Assembly (NCBI GenBank): GCA_012719085.1
Contig: JAAYBA010000092.1
Location: 1-32,133, forward strand
DNA from: Planctomycetota bacterium
Lineage (GTDB): Bacteria; Planctomycetota; Phycisphaerae; Sedimentisphaerales; Anaerobacaceae
Direction: 5' to 3'
DNA: 32,133 nucleotides
Shown: positions 22,591-31,252 of the stretch, piece after piece
How positions within the stretch are numbered: position 1 is the stretch's first letter
How the letters are laid out: every line of letters starts with the position of its first letter
Notes under the pieces: model-generated
The model's input: only the letters and a program-made list of their open reading frames with translations
Told to the model about the DNA's origin: nothing
The model's database searches: none
Translations under genes and position numbers: made by a program

Positions 22591-23940
22591 ATGGAACGAA
22601 GAAGAATAGCAGCAGCGGGGCTGGTCCTGCTGGCGGCGTTGTCGGCCCACGGCGCCGTGCCGGCCACACTGCCGGAGATGGTGGCCCAATTCACCCCGGT
22701 ATCGCCGACCTCGGCCGACACATTGGCCCTGACGCTTTCGGGCACATGGCCGAATTCGTGCGTTCCCCAGACGTTTCGGGTCATGGTCGTTTCCGGTGAC
22801 AGTCTCTGGATCGACCTGCTCCTTCCCGGCTGGGACCTGGGCAGTGACTGCGAACCGTTGATGTGCCTGCAGGTGCTGTCCGATTGGGAACTGACCGGGC
22901 CGGTTCCGGCCCTTCCGGCCGGATCGTATGACGTGTTCGCCCGCGCGGTGGACTGCGAGGAGGCGGGCCAGTACGTGCAGATCGGAGTGCTTCCGGTGGC
23001 CCCCGGCGTCGATGGCCCTCTTTCCGAGCGATTCGCGCCCGGCGAACGCATCGTGCTGCTGGAAGACGATCCCTTTGGCGGGTTCGGGCTGAAGGCCGGA
23101 CAGGCGGGCACGGTGATCTGCTGTGACAGCGAAGACTGTTCGGGCAATATCCTCGTCAGTTGGGACCTGTGGACCAACGGCAAGCTCGAACCGGTCCCGT
23201 GCGCCAACGCCGGCGAGACCCTGTATCCGGCCAATTCGGCCATCTGGATGGACCCCGAACAGGTCCGCTTCGGACGGCACTTCAACCAGTGCGGCACCAT
23301 TCGCAAGGGTCTGCAGGGCTGCGTCCACTTCGAGGCCAACGACGGCAAGACGTACAACGTGATCGCATCGGACGACATGTACTTGGCGCTGGACGGCGGC
23401 GGGGCCGTGGCGTTCGACGGGCGGGTCCGTGTGCGAGGTCTGCTGAACACCACACCGCCGAGGCCGGATGAGTTGAGGCTCTGCCTCCAGCAGGATGGCG
23501 ACATCTTCCATCCGACGATTTCTCTCTGTCCTCAGGCCGGCCCCGCACCCGACCCGAATTCCAAGCCGGACCCCGATCCGGAACCCGAACCCAAGCCCGA
23601 TCCCGATCCCGATCCGACCCCCGGGCCGGACAGCATCATGATCAACATCGGCGGCAACCCCCTGATGCTTCAGTTGATCTCGGGATCGACGGCCTCCTAT
23701 GCCGGCTGCGCCGATATCACCGTCCAGTTGAACTTTCAGGCCCAGCTTTCGGTCGAGATCACTCCCGCCGACGGCGTGGGCGGAACCTGGACCGGCACGT
23801 TGAATCCCGACATCATCGGCCCGGGCGAGGTGACGACGGAACTGTGCATTGAGGTCGTCGATCTCAATGTCGGCGCGATTGGCCCCGGCAAGGACATACA
23901 GGTCGCGACAGTCACACTGATGGCGGCGCCGGCATTCTGA
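22591..23940 (+). CDS. Hypothetical secreted protein with PDP-rich linker
   Basis: RBS aggaggt before ATG; signal MERRRIAAAGLVLLAALSAHGAVPA; linker PDPNSKPDPDPEPEPKPDPDPDPTPGPD between two domains; no recognisable family. Confidence 0.8.
   Translation: MERRRIAAAGLVLLAALSAHGAVPATLPEMVAQFTPVSPTSADTLALTLSGTWPNSCVPQTFRVMVVSGDSLWIDLLLPGWDLGSDCEPLMCLQVLSDWELTGPVPALPAGSYDVFARAVDCEEAGQYVQIGVLPVAPGVDGPLSERFAPGERIVLLEDDPFGGFGLKAGQAGTVICCDSEDCSGNILVSWDLWTNGKLEPVPCANAGETLYPANSAIWMDPEQVRFGRHFNQCGTIRKGLQGCVHFEANDGKTYNVIASDDMYLALDGGGAVAFDGRVRVRGLLNTTPPRPDELRLCLQQDGDIFHPTISLCPQAGPAPDPNSKPDPDPEPEPKPDPDPDPTPGPDSIMINIGGNPLMLQLISGSTASYAGCADITVQLNFQAQLSVEITPADGVGGTWTGTLNPDIIGPGEVTTELCIEVVDLNVGAIGPGKDIQVATVTLMAAPAF
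23548..23631 (+). repeat. Low-complexity Pro/Asp/Glu linker-coding repeat
   Basis: Repeated cccgatcc/ggaacccgaa units encoding (P-D/E-P) linker. Confidence 0.85.
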
Positions 23941-24013
23941 CCGGCCGCATGGGTGAGATCCGTTGAGCGACCGGCCAGACTGATGGGGAGTCGGGACTGG
24001 AAACCTGATGACA

Positions 24014-24054
24014 GAACGGGCACATGACGGTATCGTGAAGTCATGTGCCCGTTC
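24014..24054 (+). promoter_or_regulatory. Perfect 15-bp hairpin overlapping the start codon of the Lgt-like gene
   Basis: GAACGGGCACATGAC (24014-24028), 11-nt loop, GTCATGTGCCCGTTC (24040-24054); ATG 24043-24045 is in the right arm. Confidence 0.7.
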
Positions 24055-24825
24055 ATCGGACCAGTTCCGGCGTATGCGGTCTTCTATGTCGGTGGGATCA
24101 TCCTGCATTTTGTGATCGCCCGGCGAATCGCACGACGTACCGGTCTGAAACGTCGCGTCTGGATCGCAGCCAGCGTGTGCTACCTGCTCGCCATGACGCT
24201 TGGCGCCAAGGTCCTTTTCGACCTGCGTCACTCGGATTTCAACCTGGCCGCCCTTCTGACCGTGGATCGCTGGACCCGAGGCGGCCTGTGGGGCGGTTTG
24301 CTGGCCTATTTCCCTTTGGCCCTGGCCTGTACGCTCCTGCTGAGCGAGCGAAGAGCAGCAGCCATGGACCTTGTCGCCGGGTCTGTGCCCATCCCGTTGA
24401 TCGCGGCCAAGCTGGGCTGTCTGTTCAACGGCTGTTGCTACGGCAAAGCCTGTTCGCTGCCTTGGGCTATCACTTTCCCTGAAGGTGCGCGGGGCGCTCC
24501 GGCCGGCACTCCGCTTCACCCGACGCAACTCTACGAAATCGGCGTCATGGCGATCCTGCTGGCTGTCTTCCGGGTGTTTGCGTCGGACCGCTGGCGCGGA
24601 AGGAAGCCGTTGTGGTTTCTGTTGATCTATGGCGTGGGACGGGCGCTGACGGATCTTTTTCGAGGCGACACGGAGTATGGCGAATTCGCCGGATCGTTGA
24701 CGACGACGCAGCGCATCTGCCTGGGGGCCGCCGCCGGCGCGGCGGTTATCCTGGCGATCGTGTGGCCCAGCCGGTCCAGCACAGACCGTACCCCATCGCT
24801 GGAACAGGATACGGGACAGTGTTGA
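24043..24825 (+). CDS. Prolipoprotein diacylglyceryl transferase (Lgt)-like membrane protein, divergent
   Basis: Multi-TM; RGGLWGGLLAYF, AAKLGCLFNGCCYGKACSLPWAITFP, PLHPTQLYEIGVMAILL, GVGRALTDLFRGD. Confidence 0.8.
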   Translation: MCPFIGPVPAYAVFYVGGIILHFVIARRIARRTGLKRRVWIAASVCYLLAMTLGAKVLFDLRHSDFNLAALLTVDRWTRGGLWGGLLAYFPLALACTLLLSERRAAAMDLVAGSVPIPLIAAKLGCLFNGCCYGKACSLPWAITFPEGARGAPAGTPLHPTQLYEIGVMAILLAVFRVFASDRWRGRKPLWFLLIYGVGRALTDLFRGDTEYGEFAGSLTTTQRICLGAAAGAAVILAIVWPSRSSTDRTPSLEQDTGQC

Positions 24826-24861
24826 GACCCCGAATTGCCGAACCGGGTGCAAGACGAATCG

Positions 24862-25063
24862 ATGGTGACGCGCGTGCGTCCTGAGGATTCCATCGATCTG
24901 AAGGGATACGATCGAGCCTTCGATTTCACCCTGGCGTTCGCGGTCGTGCACGAGGTCTCCCATCCGGAACGTATCCTGGGCGATCTGGCGCGGCTGGTCA
25001 GGGGCGGCGCCCATCTGCTGCCGGCGGAGCCGGCCGGACATGTAACAGTGCAGGAGATCGAGA
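24862..25063 (+). pseudogene. C-terminal remnant of a class I SAM-dependent methyltransferase
   Basis: RPEDSIDLKGYDRAFDFTLAFAVVHEVSHPERILGDLARLVRGGAHLLPAEPAGHVT matches the post-SAM-motif region of class I methyltransferases; no N-terminal SAM-binding Rossmann portion in the window. Confidence 0.6.
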
Positions 25064-26338
25064 ATGAATCGCGTTCGGATTTCACATACGTCAGCGGTCT
25101 CAGCGGTTCTCCTCGTATCACTGCTGCTCGGCGTCTGTCCGGCGCCGGCACAGACCGACGGCCTGATCGCCTCGCCCGAGCCGGACTGGCCTCAGTGGCG
25201 CGGGCCGCGACGAGACGGCATCTCCGACGAGACGGGCCTGCTGGCACAGTGGCCTGAGGGCGGGCCCAAGTGTCTCTGGACCATCGACGGGCTCGGCAAG
25301 GGCTGGTCCTCGCCAATCATCGTGCGCGATCGCCTCTACATCACGGGTGACGTTGGTGAGGACCTGGTGATCTTCGCTTTTGCCCTGGACGGCACGCCGA
25401 TATGGCGCACCACGAACGGCGCCTACTGGAAGAACCCCTACCCCGGCGGGCGCGCATGTTGCGCGTTCTCCGAAGGCCGGCTCTATCACATGAACGCGCA
25501 TGGTCGCGTCGCATGTCTGGACGCCGCTTCGGGCAAGGAACTCTGGGCAGTGGACATCCTGGATCGCTTCGAGGGCAAGAACATCACGTGGGCGATGAGC
25601 GAGTGCCTGCTCGTCGACGGCCCGAATGTCATCGTCACCGTCAGCGGCAAGAAGGCCCTGATGGCGGCACTCGACAAAGAAACCGGCCGGACCGTCTGGA
25701 TCACCCCGCCGCTCGAGGACGACGTCGTCTCGCACTGTTCGCCGATCCTGGTGCACCACGGCGGACGCAGGCAGATCATCAATTGCTCGGCCGTCTACGG
25801 CTTCGGCGTCGATGCCGACACGGGCGAGTTGCTCTGGACCGTGCCAGTGAAGAACCGCTATGGCACCAACGTCTCGACGCCGGTCTATGGCTCCGGCCGT
25901 GTCTTCTTCATGACGCCCTATGATTCGCTGGGCCGCCAGTACCAACTCTCCGACAACCGAGCGGTGCTGACCTGGCAGTCCTTCATCGACGCCGTCACCG
26001 GCGGCGGCCTCCTCGTCGACGGCGTCCTCTACGCCGCCGGCTACACCCGGCCCAAGTGGTGGTTCGGGTTCGACTGGAAGACGGGTGCGACGAGATACGA
26101 GATGGAGGACTTCACCACGGGCGCCGCCATCTACGCCGACCGAAGGCTCTACCTCCTCGACGAGCAAGGCAACGTCGGCCTGATCCGACCTGCCGCCGAC
26201 CGCCTGGAGATCGTCGGGCGGTTCAGCCTGACCGGAAAGCGTCGCCTCGACGCCTGGGCCCACCCGGTCCTGTTCGACGGCCGGCTCTATCTGCGCTATC
26301 ACGACACGCTCTCGTGCTACGACGTGCGACAGCCGTGA
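25064..26338 (+). CDS. Secreted PQQ-binding-like beta-propeller repeat protein
   Basis: Signal peptide; DWPQWRGPRRDGISDETGLLAQWPEGGPKCLW; repeats such as GRVACLDAASGKELWAVDI, ALDKETGRTVWI, DADTGELLWTVPV. Confidence 0.93.
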   Translation: MNRVRISHTSAVSAVLLVSLLLGVCPAPAQTDGLIASPEPDWPQWRGPRRDGISDETGLLAQWPEGGPKCLWTIDGLGKGWSSPIIVRDRLYITGDVGEDLVIFAFALDGTPIWRTTNGAYWKNPYPGGRACCAFSEGRLYHMNAHGRVACLDAASGKELWAVDILDRFEGKNITWAMSECLLVDGPNVIVTVSGKKALMAALDKETGRTVWITPPLEDDVVSHCSPILVHHGGRRQIINCSAVYGFGVDADTGELLWTVPVKNRYGTNVSTPVYGSGRVFFMTPYDSLGRQYQLSDNRAVLTWQSFIDAVTGGGLLVDGVLYAAGYTRPKWWFGFDWKTGATRYEMEDFTTGAAIYADRRLYLLDEQGNVGLIRPAADRLEIVGRFSLTGKRRLDAWAHPVLFDGRLYLRYHDTLSCYDVRQP

Positions 26339-26344
26339 CGCACT

Positions 26345-27745
26345 CTATTCGATGCCGAGTTCCTTCTGGATCTTCTCCAGCGGCACGCCTTTGGTCTCGG
26401 GCATCATCACGATCACCCAGATCAACTGCAGCACCATCATCCCGGCGTAGAAGGCGAAGACACGCGCGCCCGCCTGGCTGGCGCCTGGGGCATCCGGGCG
26501 ACCCACCAGCATGGGGAAGGTCCACGAGATCGCCGCACACATGAACCAGTGCGTGAACGAGCCCAACGCCTGTCCTTTGGCGCGAACCTGCGTCGGGAAG
26601 ATCTCGCTGATGAACACCCAGATCACAGCGCCCTGGCCGAAGGCGTGCGAGGCGATGAACAGCAGGAAGCATCCCAGGACGATCGCGCCGCCCCGCTCGG
26701 TGTGAAACGCCCACGCCACGGTGCCGAGACTGATAATATAGCCCAGCGAGCCGACGAGCATGAGCTTCTTGCGGCCGAACTGGTCGATGATCGCGATGGC
26801 CAGCATCGTGAAGACCAGATTCGTCGCGCCGACGATCACGCTTTGCAGACGCGCGAAATCGGCGCTGGCTCCGGCCAGTTCGAAGATCCGCGTCGAGTAG
26901 TAGAGCAGCGCGTTGATCCCGGAAAGCTGATTGAACGCCGCAATCAGGAACGCCAGCAGGATCGGCTTCAAATAGATCTTCCGGAAGAAGGGCTCGCCGA
27001 TGCTGTGGTGGGCCAGCTCGATGGACTTCTGGATCTCCTGCATCTCCAAAGTCACATCGTCGGCGCCGAGTCGTTCCAGGATGCCGCGTGCCTCGTCGGC
27101 GCGGCCCTGGGCCATCAACCAGCGGGGACTGAGCGGGTTGCCCGCCAGCAGGAAGAAGAAGGCCACCGCCGGGAAGGCCTCGATGCCGAACATCCATCGC
27201 CATTCGATGTCACCGAGGTTCAGCGCACCGATGATGTAGTTGGACAGGTAGGCCAGCAGGATACCGAAGACGATGTTGAACTGGAACAGGGCCACGAGCC
27301 GGCCCCGGCTGCGGGCCGGCGAAATCTCCGCGATGTAGATCGGCCCGACGACCGACGAGCCGCCGACCGCCAGTCCGCCAATGAACCGCGCGATCACGAA
27401 CGACCACCAGTCCCATGCGAAGGCGCTGCCAACGGCCGAGACAAAATACAGCACCGCCAGCAGCGACAGGGTCTTGCGGCGTCCGAGGGCGTCCGACGGT
27501 TTGCTGCTCAACCACGCGCCGAGGATCGTGCCGATCAGGGCGCTGGCGGTGGTGCACCCATGCCAGAAGCCCGGCTTGCCCATGAAACCGAAGGCGCTCA
27601 TGCCGGCTGCCAGCGAGTCATACGTGGCGGCAAACAACTCCTGGAGCGTCTGCTCGGCGCCCGAGATCACGGCCGTGTCGAACCCGAACAGCAAACCTCC
27701 GAGCGAGGCCACAACGGCGCTTCTGAGCAGCAGTTCCTTCTTCAT
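26345..27745 (-). CDS. MFS transporter, sugar porter family
   Basis: LLFGFDTAVISGAEQTLQ, SDALGRRKTLSLLAVLYF, RFIGGLAVGGSSVVGPIYIAEISPARSRGRLV, DQFGRKKLMLVGS, PETKGVPLEKIQKEL. Confidence 0.97.
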   Translation of the reverse strand: MKKELLLRSAVVASLGGLLFGFDTAVISGAEQTLQELFAATYDSLAAGMSAFGFMGKPGFWHGCTTASALIGTILGAWLSSKPSDALGRRKTLSLLAVLYFVSAVGSAFAWDWWSFVIARFIGGLAVGGSSVVGPIYIAEISPARSRGRLVALFQFNIVFGILLAYLSNYIIGALNLGDIEWRWMFGIEAFPAVAFFFLLAGNPLSPRWLMAQGRADEARGILERLGADDVTLEMQEIQKSIELAHHSIGEPFFRKIYLKPILLAFLIAAFNQLSGINALLYYSTRIFELAGASADFARLQSVIVGATNLVFTMLAIAIIDQFGRKKLMLVGSLGYIISLGTVAWAFHTERGGAIVLGCFLLFIASHAFGQGAVIWVFISEIFPTQVRAKGQALGSFTHWFMCAAISWTFPMLVGRPDAPGASQAGARVFAFYAGMMVLQLIWVIVMMPETKGVPLEKIQKELGIE

Positions 27746-27937
27746 GCGTCGATCTCCTGACCTTCACAGTCGTTCATCCGATCCCCAACGCCGCAAAGAG
27801 TAGCAGATCGTCGCCCGACCGACCAGCGCCAACCTCGTGGAATGTCCATCGGCACGCACCGTGACCCCAGGCGCCGCCGCTGCCTTTACTGGATGGAACA
27901 GGAATGCAATGAACCGTCGTTTTTGGGAGACTGGACC

Positions 27938-28168
27938 ATGAAACGCACGCTTCTGATCACGCTCGTCTGCACGGCAGCGGTCACGCTGAGCGGGTGCATG
28001 TCTTTCAGCTACGAGGAACGGCACAGCCACCGACGGCCTCGCGTCGTGCACGCACCGGTCGTCAAGGTCGTTGAAGTCGTCCCCGCCCCACCGCCCAGAC
28101 CGCATCGGCCCGGTCCGTATCGGCCCGGTCCGTATCGGCCTGGTCCATATCGAGGTCATCGTCGCTGA
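27938..28168 (+). CDS. Small putative lipoprotein with RPGPY repeats
   Basis: MKRTLLITLVCTAAVTLSGCMSFSYEERHS (lipobox LSGC); C-term RPGPYRPGPYRPGPYRGHRR. Confidence 0.7.
   Translation: MKRTLLITLVCTAAVTLSGCMSFSYEERHSHRRPRVVHAPVVKVVEVVPAPPPRPHRPGPYRPGPYRPGPYRGHRR
28106..28150 (+). repeat. 15-bp tandem repeat x3
   Basis: cggcccggtccgtat x2 (28106-28135) then cggcctggtccatat (28136-28150), encoding RPGPY. Confidence 0.95.
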
Positions 28169-28249
28169 CTGAAGGCCGGCCGTGGCACAGTACGAGGGCA
28201 GATCACGACGGGGGTCGGCCCGACGGCCCGAACATCCATGCGTGTGGAA

Positions 28250-28277
28250 AGGGCCGGACCCCAACGGAACCGGCCCT
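28250..28277. terminator. Hairpin between convergent genes
   Basis: AGGGCCGG (28250-28257)/CCGGCCCT (28270-28277), 8 bp perfect; weak T-run on the minus strand (CCGGCCCTTTCC). Confidence 0.5.
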
Positions 28278-28290
28278 CATCCAGACGCGG

Positions 28291-29064
28291 TCAGCCGACG
28301 AGAAAGAAGAGAAGAGCGGCCAATACGGTAACGACACCGGCACACACACTCAGGGCCAGGGCGAGCGTCCAGGCATAGCGCCGGTTCATTTTCGAGATTA
28401 CGTACTTGAGATAGCGATCGCTGGCGGCAAACGTCCGGCTCATCTGAAGAATGCCTTCGGTGTTGCTGATCGTGTTGTGATTGAGCCGGTCGAGAGTCCC
28501 CTTGAACTTGACGAAGCTCTCGGCCAGTTGGACGTCGGTATCGGCAGCGGCCGCGAGCTGATGGTTGATCGAGGTCAACATATCGGTTTGTCGGGCCGTC
28601 TGCTGCGGAATCTGCCCCACGGCATCGATGAATTGCTGGTCCTTCAACGACGTGCTGCGCATCTGTTCGAGCAGACGCGTGGTCAGTTGCCGCTGGTTCT
28701 CTACCGACGCCGGCAGGCTTTCCAGCGCCTTGGGAAGTTCCCGCACGCGGTCCATTAACTCGGCGTGTTGGGAAAGCTGGCAATTCAGGTGCTCGTTGAT
28801 CTGCCGAAGCTGGTCCACCAGCCGGCTGATGCCTTCATGGAGTTTCTCAGCCGGATCACGATGGTCCAGTGAGGTAACGGGATTGACCACAACCGGACCG
28901 CTCGGTGTGTTGGCCGAGCGAGGGTCCGAGAAATCATCGTCGGCGTCGAACCCACAGGCGATCAGCCCGTCGTCGTTGAGCGCCGGCTCGCAACAGCCTG
29001 CCTCCTCATAGCGATGGGACCGCAACCAACTGCTCGTTCCCGTCAGAATCTCTTTCAACGTCAT
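28291..29064 (-). CDS. Hypothetical coiled-coil protein with C-terminal tail-anchor TM
   Basis: Heptad-rich middle (LVDQLRQINEHLNCQLSQHAELMDRVRELPKALESL) and C-terminal TM YAWTLALALSVCAGVVTVLAALLFFLVG. Confidence 0.75.
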   Translation of the reverse strand: MTLKEILTGTSSWLRSHRYEEAGCCEPALNDDGLIACGFDADDDFSDPRSANTPSGPVVVNPVTSLDHRDPAEKLHEGISRLVDQLRQINEHLNCQLSQHAELMDRVRELPKALESLPASVENQRQLTTRLLEQMRSTSLKDQQFIDAVGQIPQQTARQTDMLTSINHQLAAAADTDVQLAESFVKFKGTLDRLNHNTISNTEGILQMSRTFAASDRYLKYVISKMNRRYAWTLALALSVCAGVVTVLAALLFFLVG

Positions 29065-29368
29065 TCGCCGTGCTCCTTACCCCGATATCTACACGATTGC
29101 TGCTGCCGGGACAGCGACTCGCCCACCGGCGAGACTGTCATCGGAAAGGCATTGGCTTTCTCTTGAGGGAATATCCGCCGCCCGATCCAGCATTCCTGCG
29201 AACCCCGATTCCCAGCCCACAATCGCCATTCCTGCGCCCGCAATTTCGCTGCCATGTCACGCCGATATGGCCCAGAAAGCACGGGAGAGGCCCATTTCCC
29301 GTCGGAACAGCTATCACTTCTGCGAACGGGCGTTTTTTGGGACGTGACAGAGGCTGCCGCTGAGGCCC

Positions 29369-29396
29369 TTGTACGGCTCGCCGGAAGCGGTACAAT
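29369..29396 (+). promoter_or_regulatory. Candidate promoter for the FAH-family gene
   Basis: TTGTAC (29369-29374), 16-bp spacer, TACAAT (29391-29396). Confidence 0.4.
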
Positions 29397-29440
29397 ACCG
29401 TCCGAACGCACAACTGTCGGCCATTAGGAGACATACGAAG

Positions 29441-30388
29441 ATGAAGCTGGTAACGTATCGGCGTGACGGGGTGGTTTCCTGCGGCCTCGCAACGGATCGC
29501 GGCATCGTGGATGTCCCATCGGCCTGGCCCGACCGGGATGCCCCGCAGAGCGTCATGGACATTCTCCGGCGAGGTTCCGCCTGTCTGGATATTCTGGCAC
29601 GATTGCCCGAAACGATCGAAGCGGTCCCGCTGGATGCGCTGACACTTCTGGCTCCCCTGCCGGAGCCGGGCAAGCTCCTGGCCCTGGCCGGCAACTACGC
29701 CGAGCACATCAAGGAGGCATCCCAGAGTCGGGGCTTCGAACTGGGCCTGTCCGACTCGCCCCGCTGGACCACCGTGCCACGACCGTTCCTGATGCCGGCC
29801 AACGTCGTCTGCGGACCGGAAGACACGATCCCCTGGCCGGTCTACAGCCGCCAGATCGACTACGAGCTCGAACTGGCCGCTGTTATCGGAAGCAAGGCGA
29901 AGTGCGTACCGGCCGACCGCGCCCTTGACTGCGTTGCAGGCTATATGGTCGCCAACGATGTCTCCGCCCGCAGCGTGACATTCAAAGAGGGCCGGGGGAA
30001 GCGACCGTGGGACGAGTTCTACGACTGGCTCGGCGGCAAGTGGGCCGACGGCTTCCTGCCCACCGGCCCGTATCTCGTCACGAAGGACGAAATCGCCGAC
30101 GTCCAGAACCTGCACATGGTTCTCAAGGTCAACGGGCAGGTCCGCCAGGACGCCAATTCCTCGCAGATGATCTACCCCATCGCGGATATCGTCTCGTTTC
30201 TGAGCCACCTGATGACGCTGGAGCCGGGCGACGTGATTTGCACCGGCACCCCGTCCGGCGTGGCCATCGCCACCGGCAACTTCCTCCAGGCCGGCGACGT
30301 CATCGAAGGAGCCATCGACGGGCTCGGGACCCTCACCAACACGCTCGGCCCGCGCCCGGAGACGTTTTACGAGCCGCTGAAGCGGTAG
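29441..30388 (+). CDS. Fumarylacetoacetate hydrolase family protein
   Basis: LLALAGNYAEHIKEA, RQIDYELELAAVIGSKAKCVPADRALDCVAGYMVANDVSARS, LEPGDVICTGTPSGVA; start trimmed from the ORF's 29369. Confidence 0.95.
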   Translation: MKLVTYRRDGVVSCGLATDRGIVDVPSAWPDRDAPQSVMDILRRGSACLDILARLPETIEAVPLDALTLLAPLPEPGKLLALAGNYAEHIKEASQSRGFELGLSDSPRWTTVPRPFLMPANVVCGPEDTIPWPVYSRQIDYELELAAVIGSKAKCVPADRALDCVAGYMVANDVSARSVTFKEGRGKRPWDEFYDWLGGKWADGFLPTGPYLVTKDEIADVQNLHMVLKVNGQVRQDANSSQMIYPIADIVSFLSHLMTLEPGDVICTGTPSGVAIATGNFLQAGDVIEGAIDGLGTLTNTLGPRPETFYEPLKR

Positions 30389-30399
30389 CCCGACGCGCC

Positions 30400-31020
30400 C
30401 TATCCTGTCGATGCAGGGCTCAGGATCGGGCCGAGCCACTGGGACAGGCCGGAGAGCGTCATCTGTACCGCCACCGCCGTGACGATCAGACCTGTGATGC
30501 GGATCAGCGGACCGAAGGCGTGAAGCCGCTCGAGAATCCGACCGATCCACACCGACATCAGCATGACCAGGAAATTGACCGCCAGCGCTGCAGTCAACGA
30601 CAGTGCCGTGATCGCGACCCCTTGTGTCGCCGCAAACGAAATAGCGGCCGTGATCGTGCCCGGACCGGCGATCAACGGCGCCGCCAGCGGGACAATGGAA
30701 ATGTCCGTGGCCCCGTGAAAGTCCTGCTCGTAGAACCGCCCCTTCCGGACCGCCGTCAGACCAATGATGAACAGAACGATGCCCCCGGCCACCTGCAAGG
30801 AGTAGATCTCGACACGAAAAACCTCGTGCAGAATAAAGTGGCCGATGCCGGAGAGCAGCAGCAGGATCACCAGCGCCACCGACGAGGCTGTCACCGAGAC
30901 CTTCAACAACTCCGCCCGCGAATAGGGAGGGTCCATGGAGGACAGAAGAAAGACCTTGCTGGGCGGATTGATCAACGCCAGGAAGTACAGCGACGTTTGT
31001 ACGAATGCCTCCGCGCTCAT
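30400..31020 (-). CDS. MarC family integral membrane protein
   Basis: FVQTSLYFLALINPPSKVFLLSSM, LQVAGGIVLFIIGLTAVRKG, IVPLAAPLIAGPGTITAAI, MSVWIGRILERLHAFGPLIRITGLIVTAVAVQM. Confidence 0.92.
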   Translation of the reverse strand: MSAEAFVQTSLYFLALINPPSKVFLLSSMDPPYSRAELLKVSVTASSVALVILLLLSGIGHFILHEVFRVEIYSLQVAGGIVLFIIGLTAVRKGRFYEQDFHGATDISIVPLAAPLIAGPGTITAAISFAATQGVAITALSLTAALAVNFLVMLMSVWIGRILERLHAFGPLIRITGLIVTAVAVQMTLSGLSQWLGPILSPASTG

Positions 31021-31252
31021 ACACAATGCCCGAGATTCCCGTTCTTGTCCGAACGACCATCGCCTTGTTAACGATGCACGTTGTCGCCTACCATCACACG
31101 GTTCCGGCCCGCTGTCAACTGGAAAGCCGTCTTTTCGCTCGCCACCGACACGGAGAATCCTGGACAATCGGACGTGGGGCCGATAGGCTGGGAGCATCTT
31201 GCACCGACGCACTTGCGTTCAACGATGGGGCCTTCTTGAAAGGGTGGTTTCG

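Noticed and set aside
22498-25041. 847-aa minus-strand ORF
   Set aside because: Antisense to three well-supported plus-strand genes; compositionally biased Arg/Gly/Gln-rich translation typical of antisense frames in high-GC DNA; no recognisable domain.
29138-31060. 640-aa minus-strand ORF
   Set aside because: Overlaps the FAH-family gene antisense and MarC out of frame; no domain signal.
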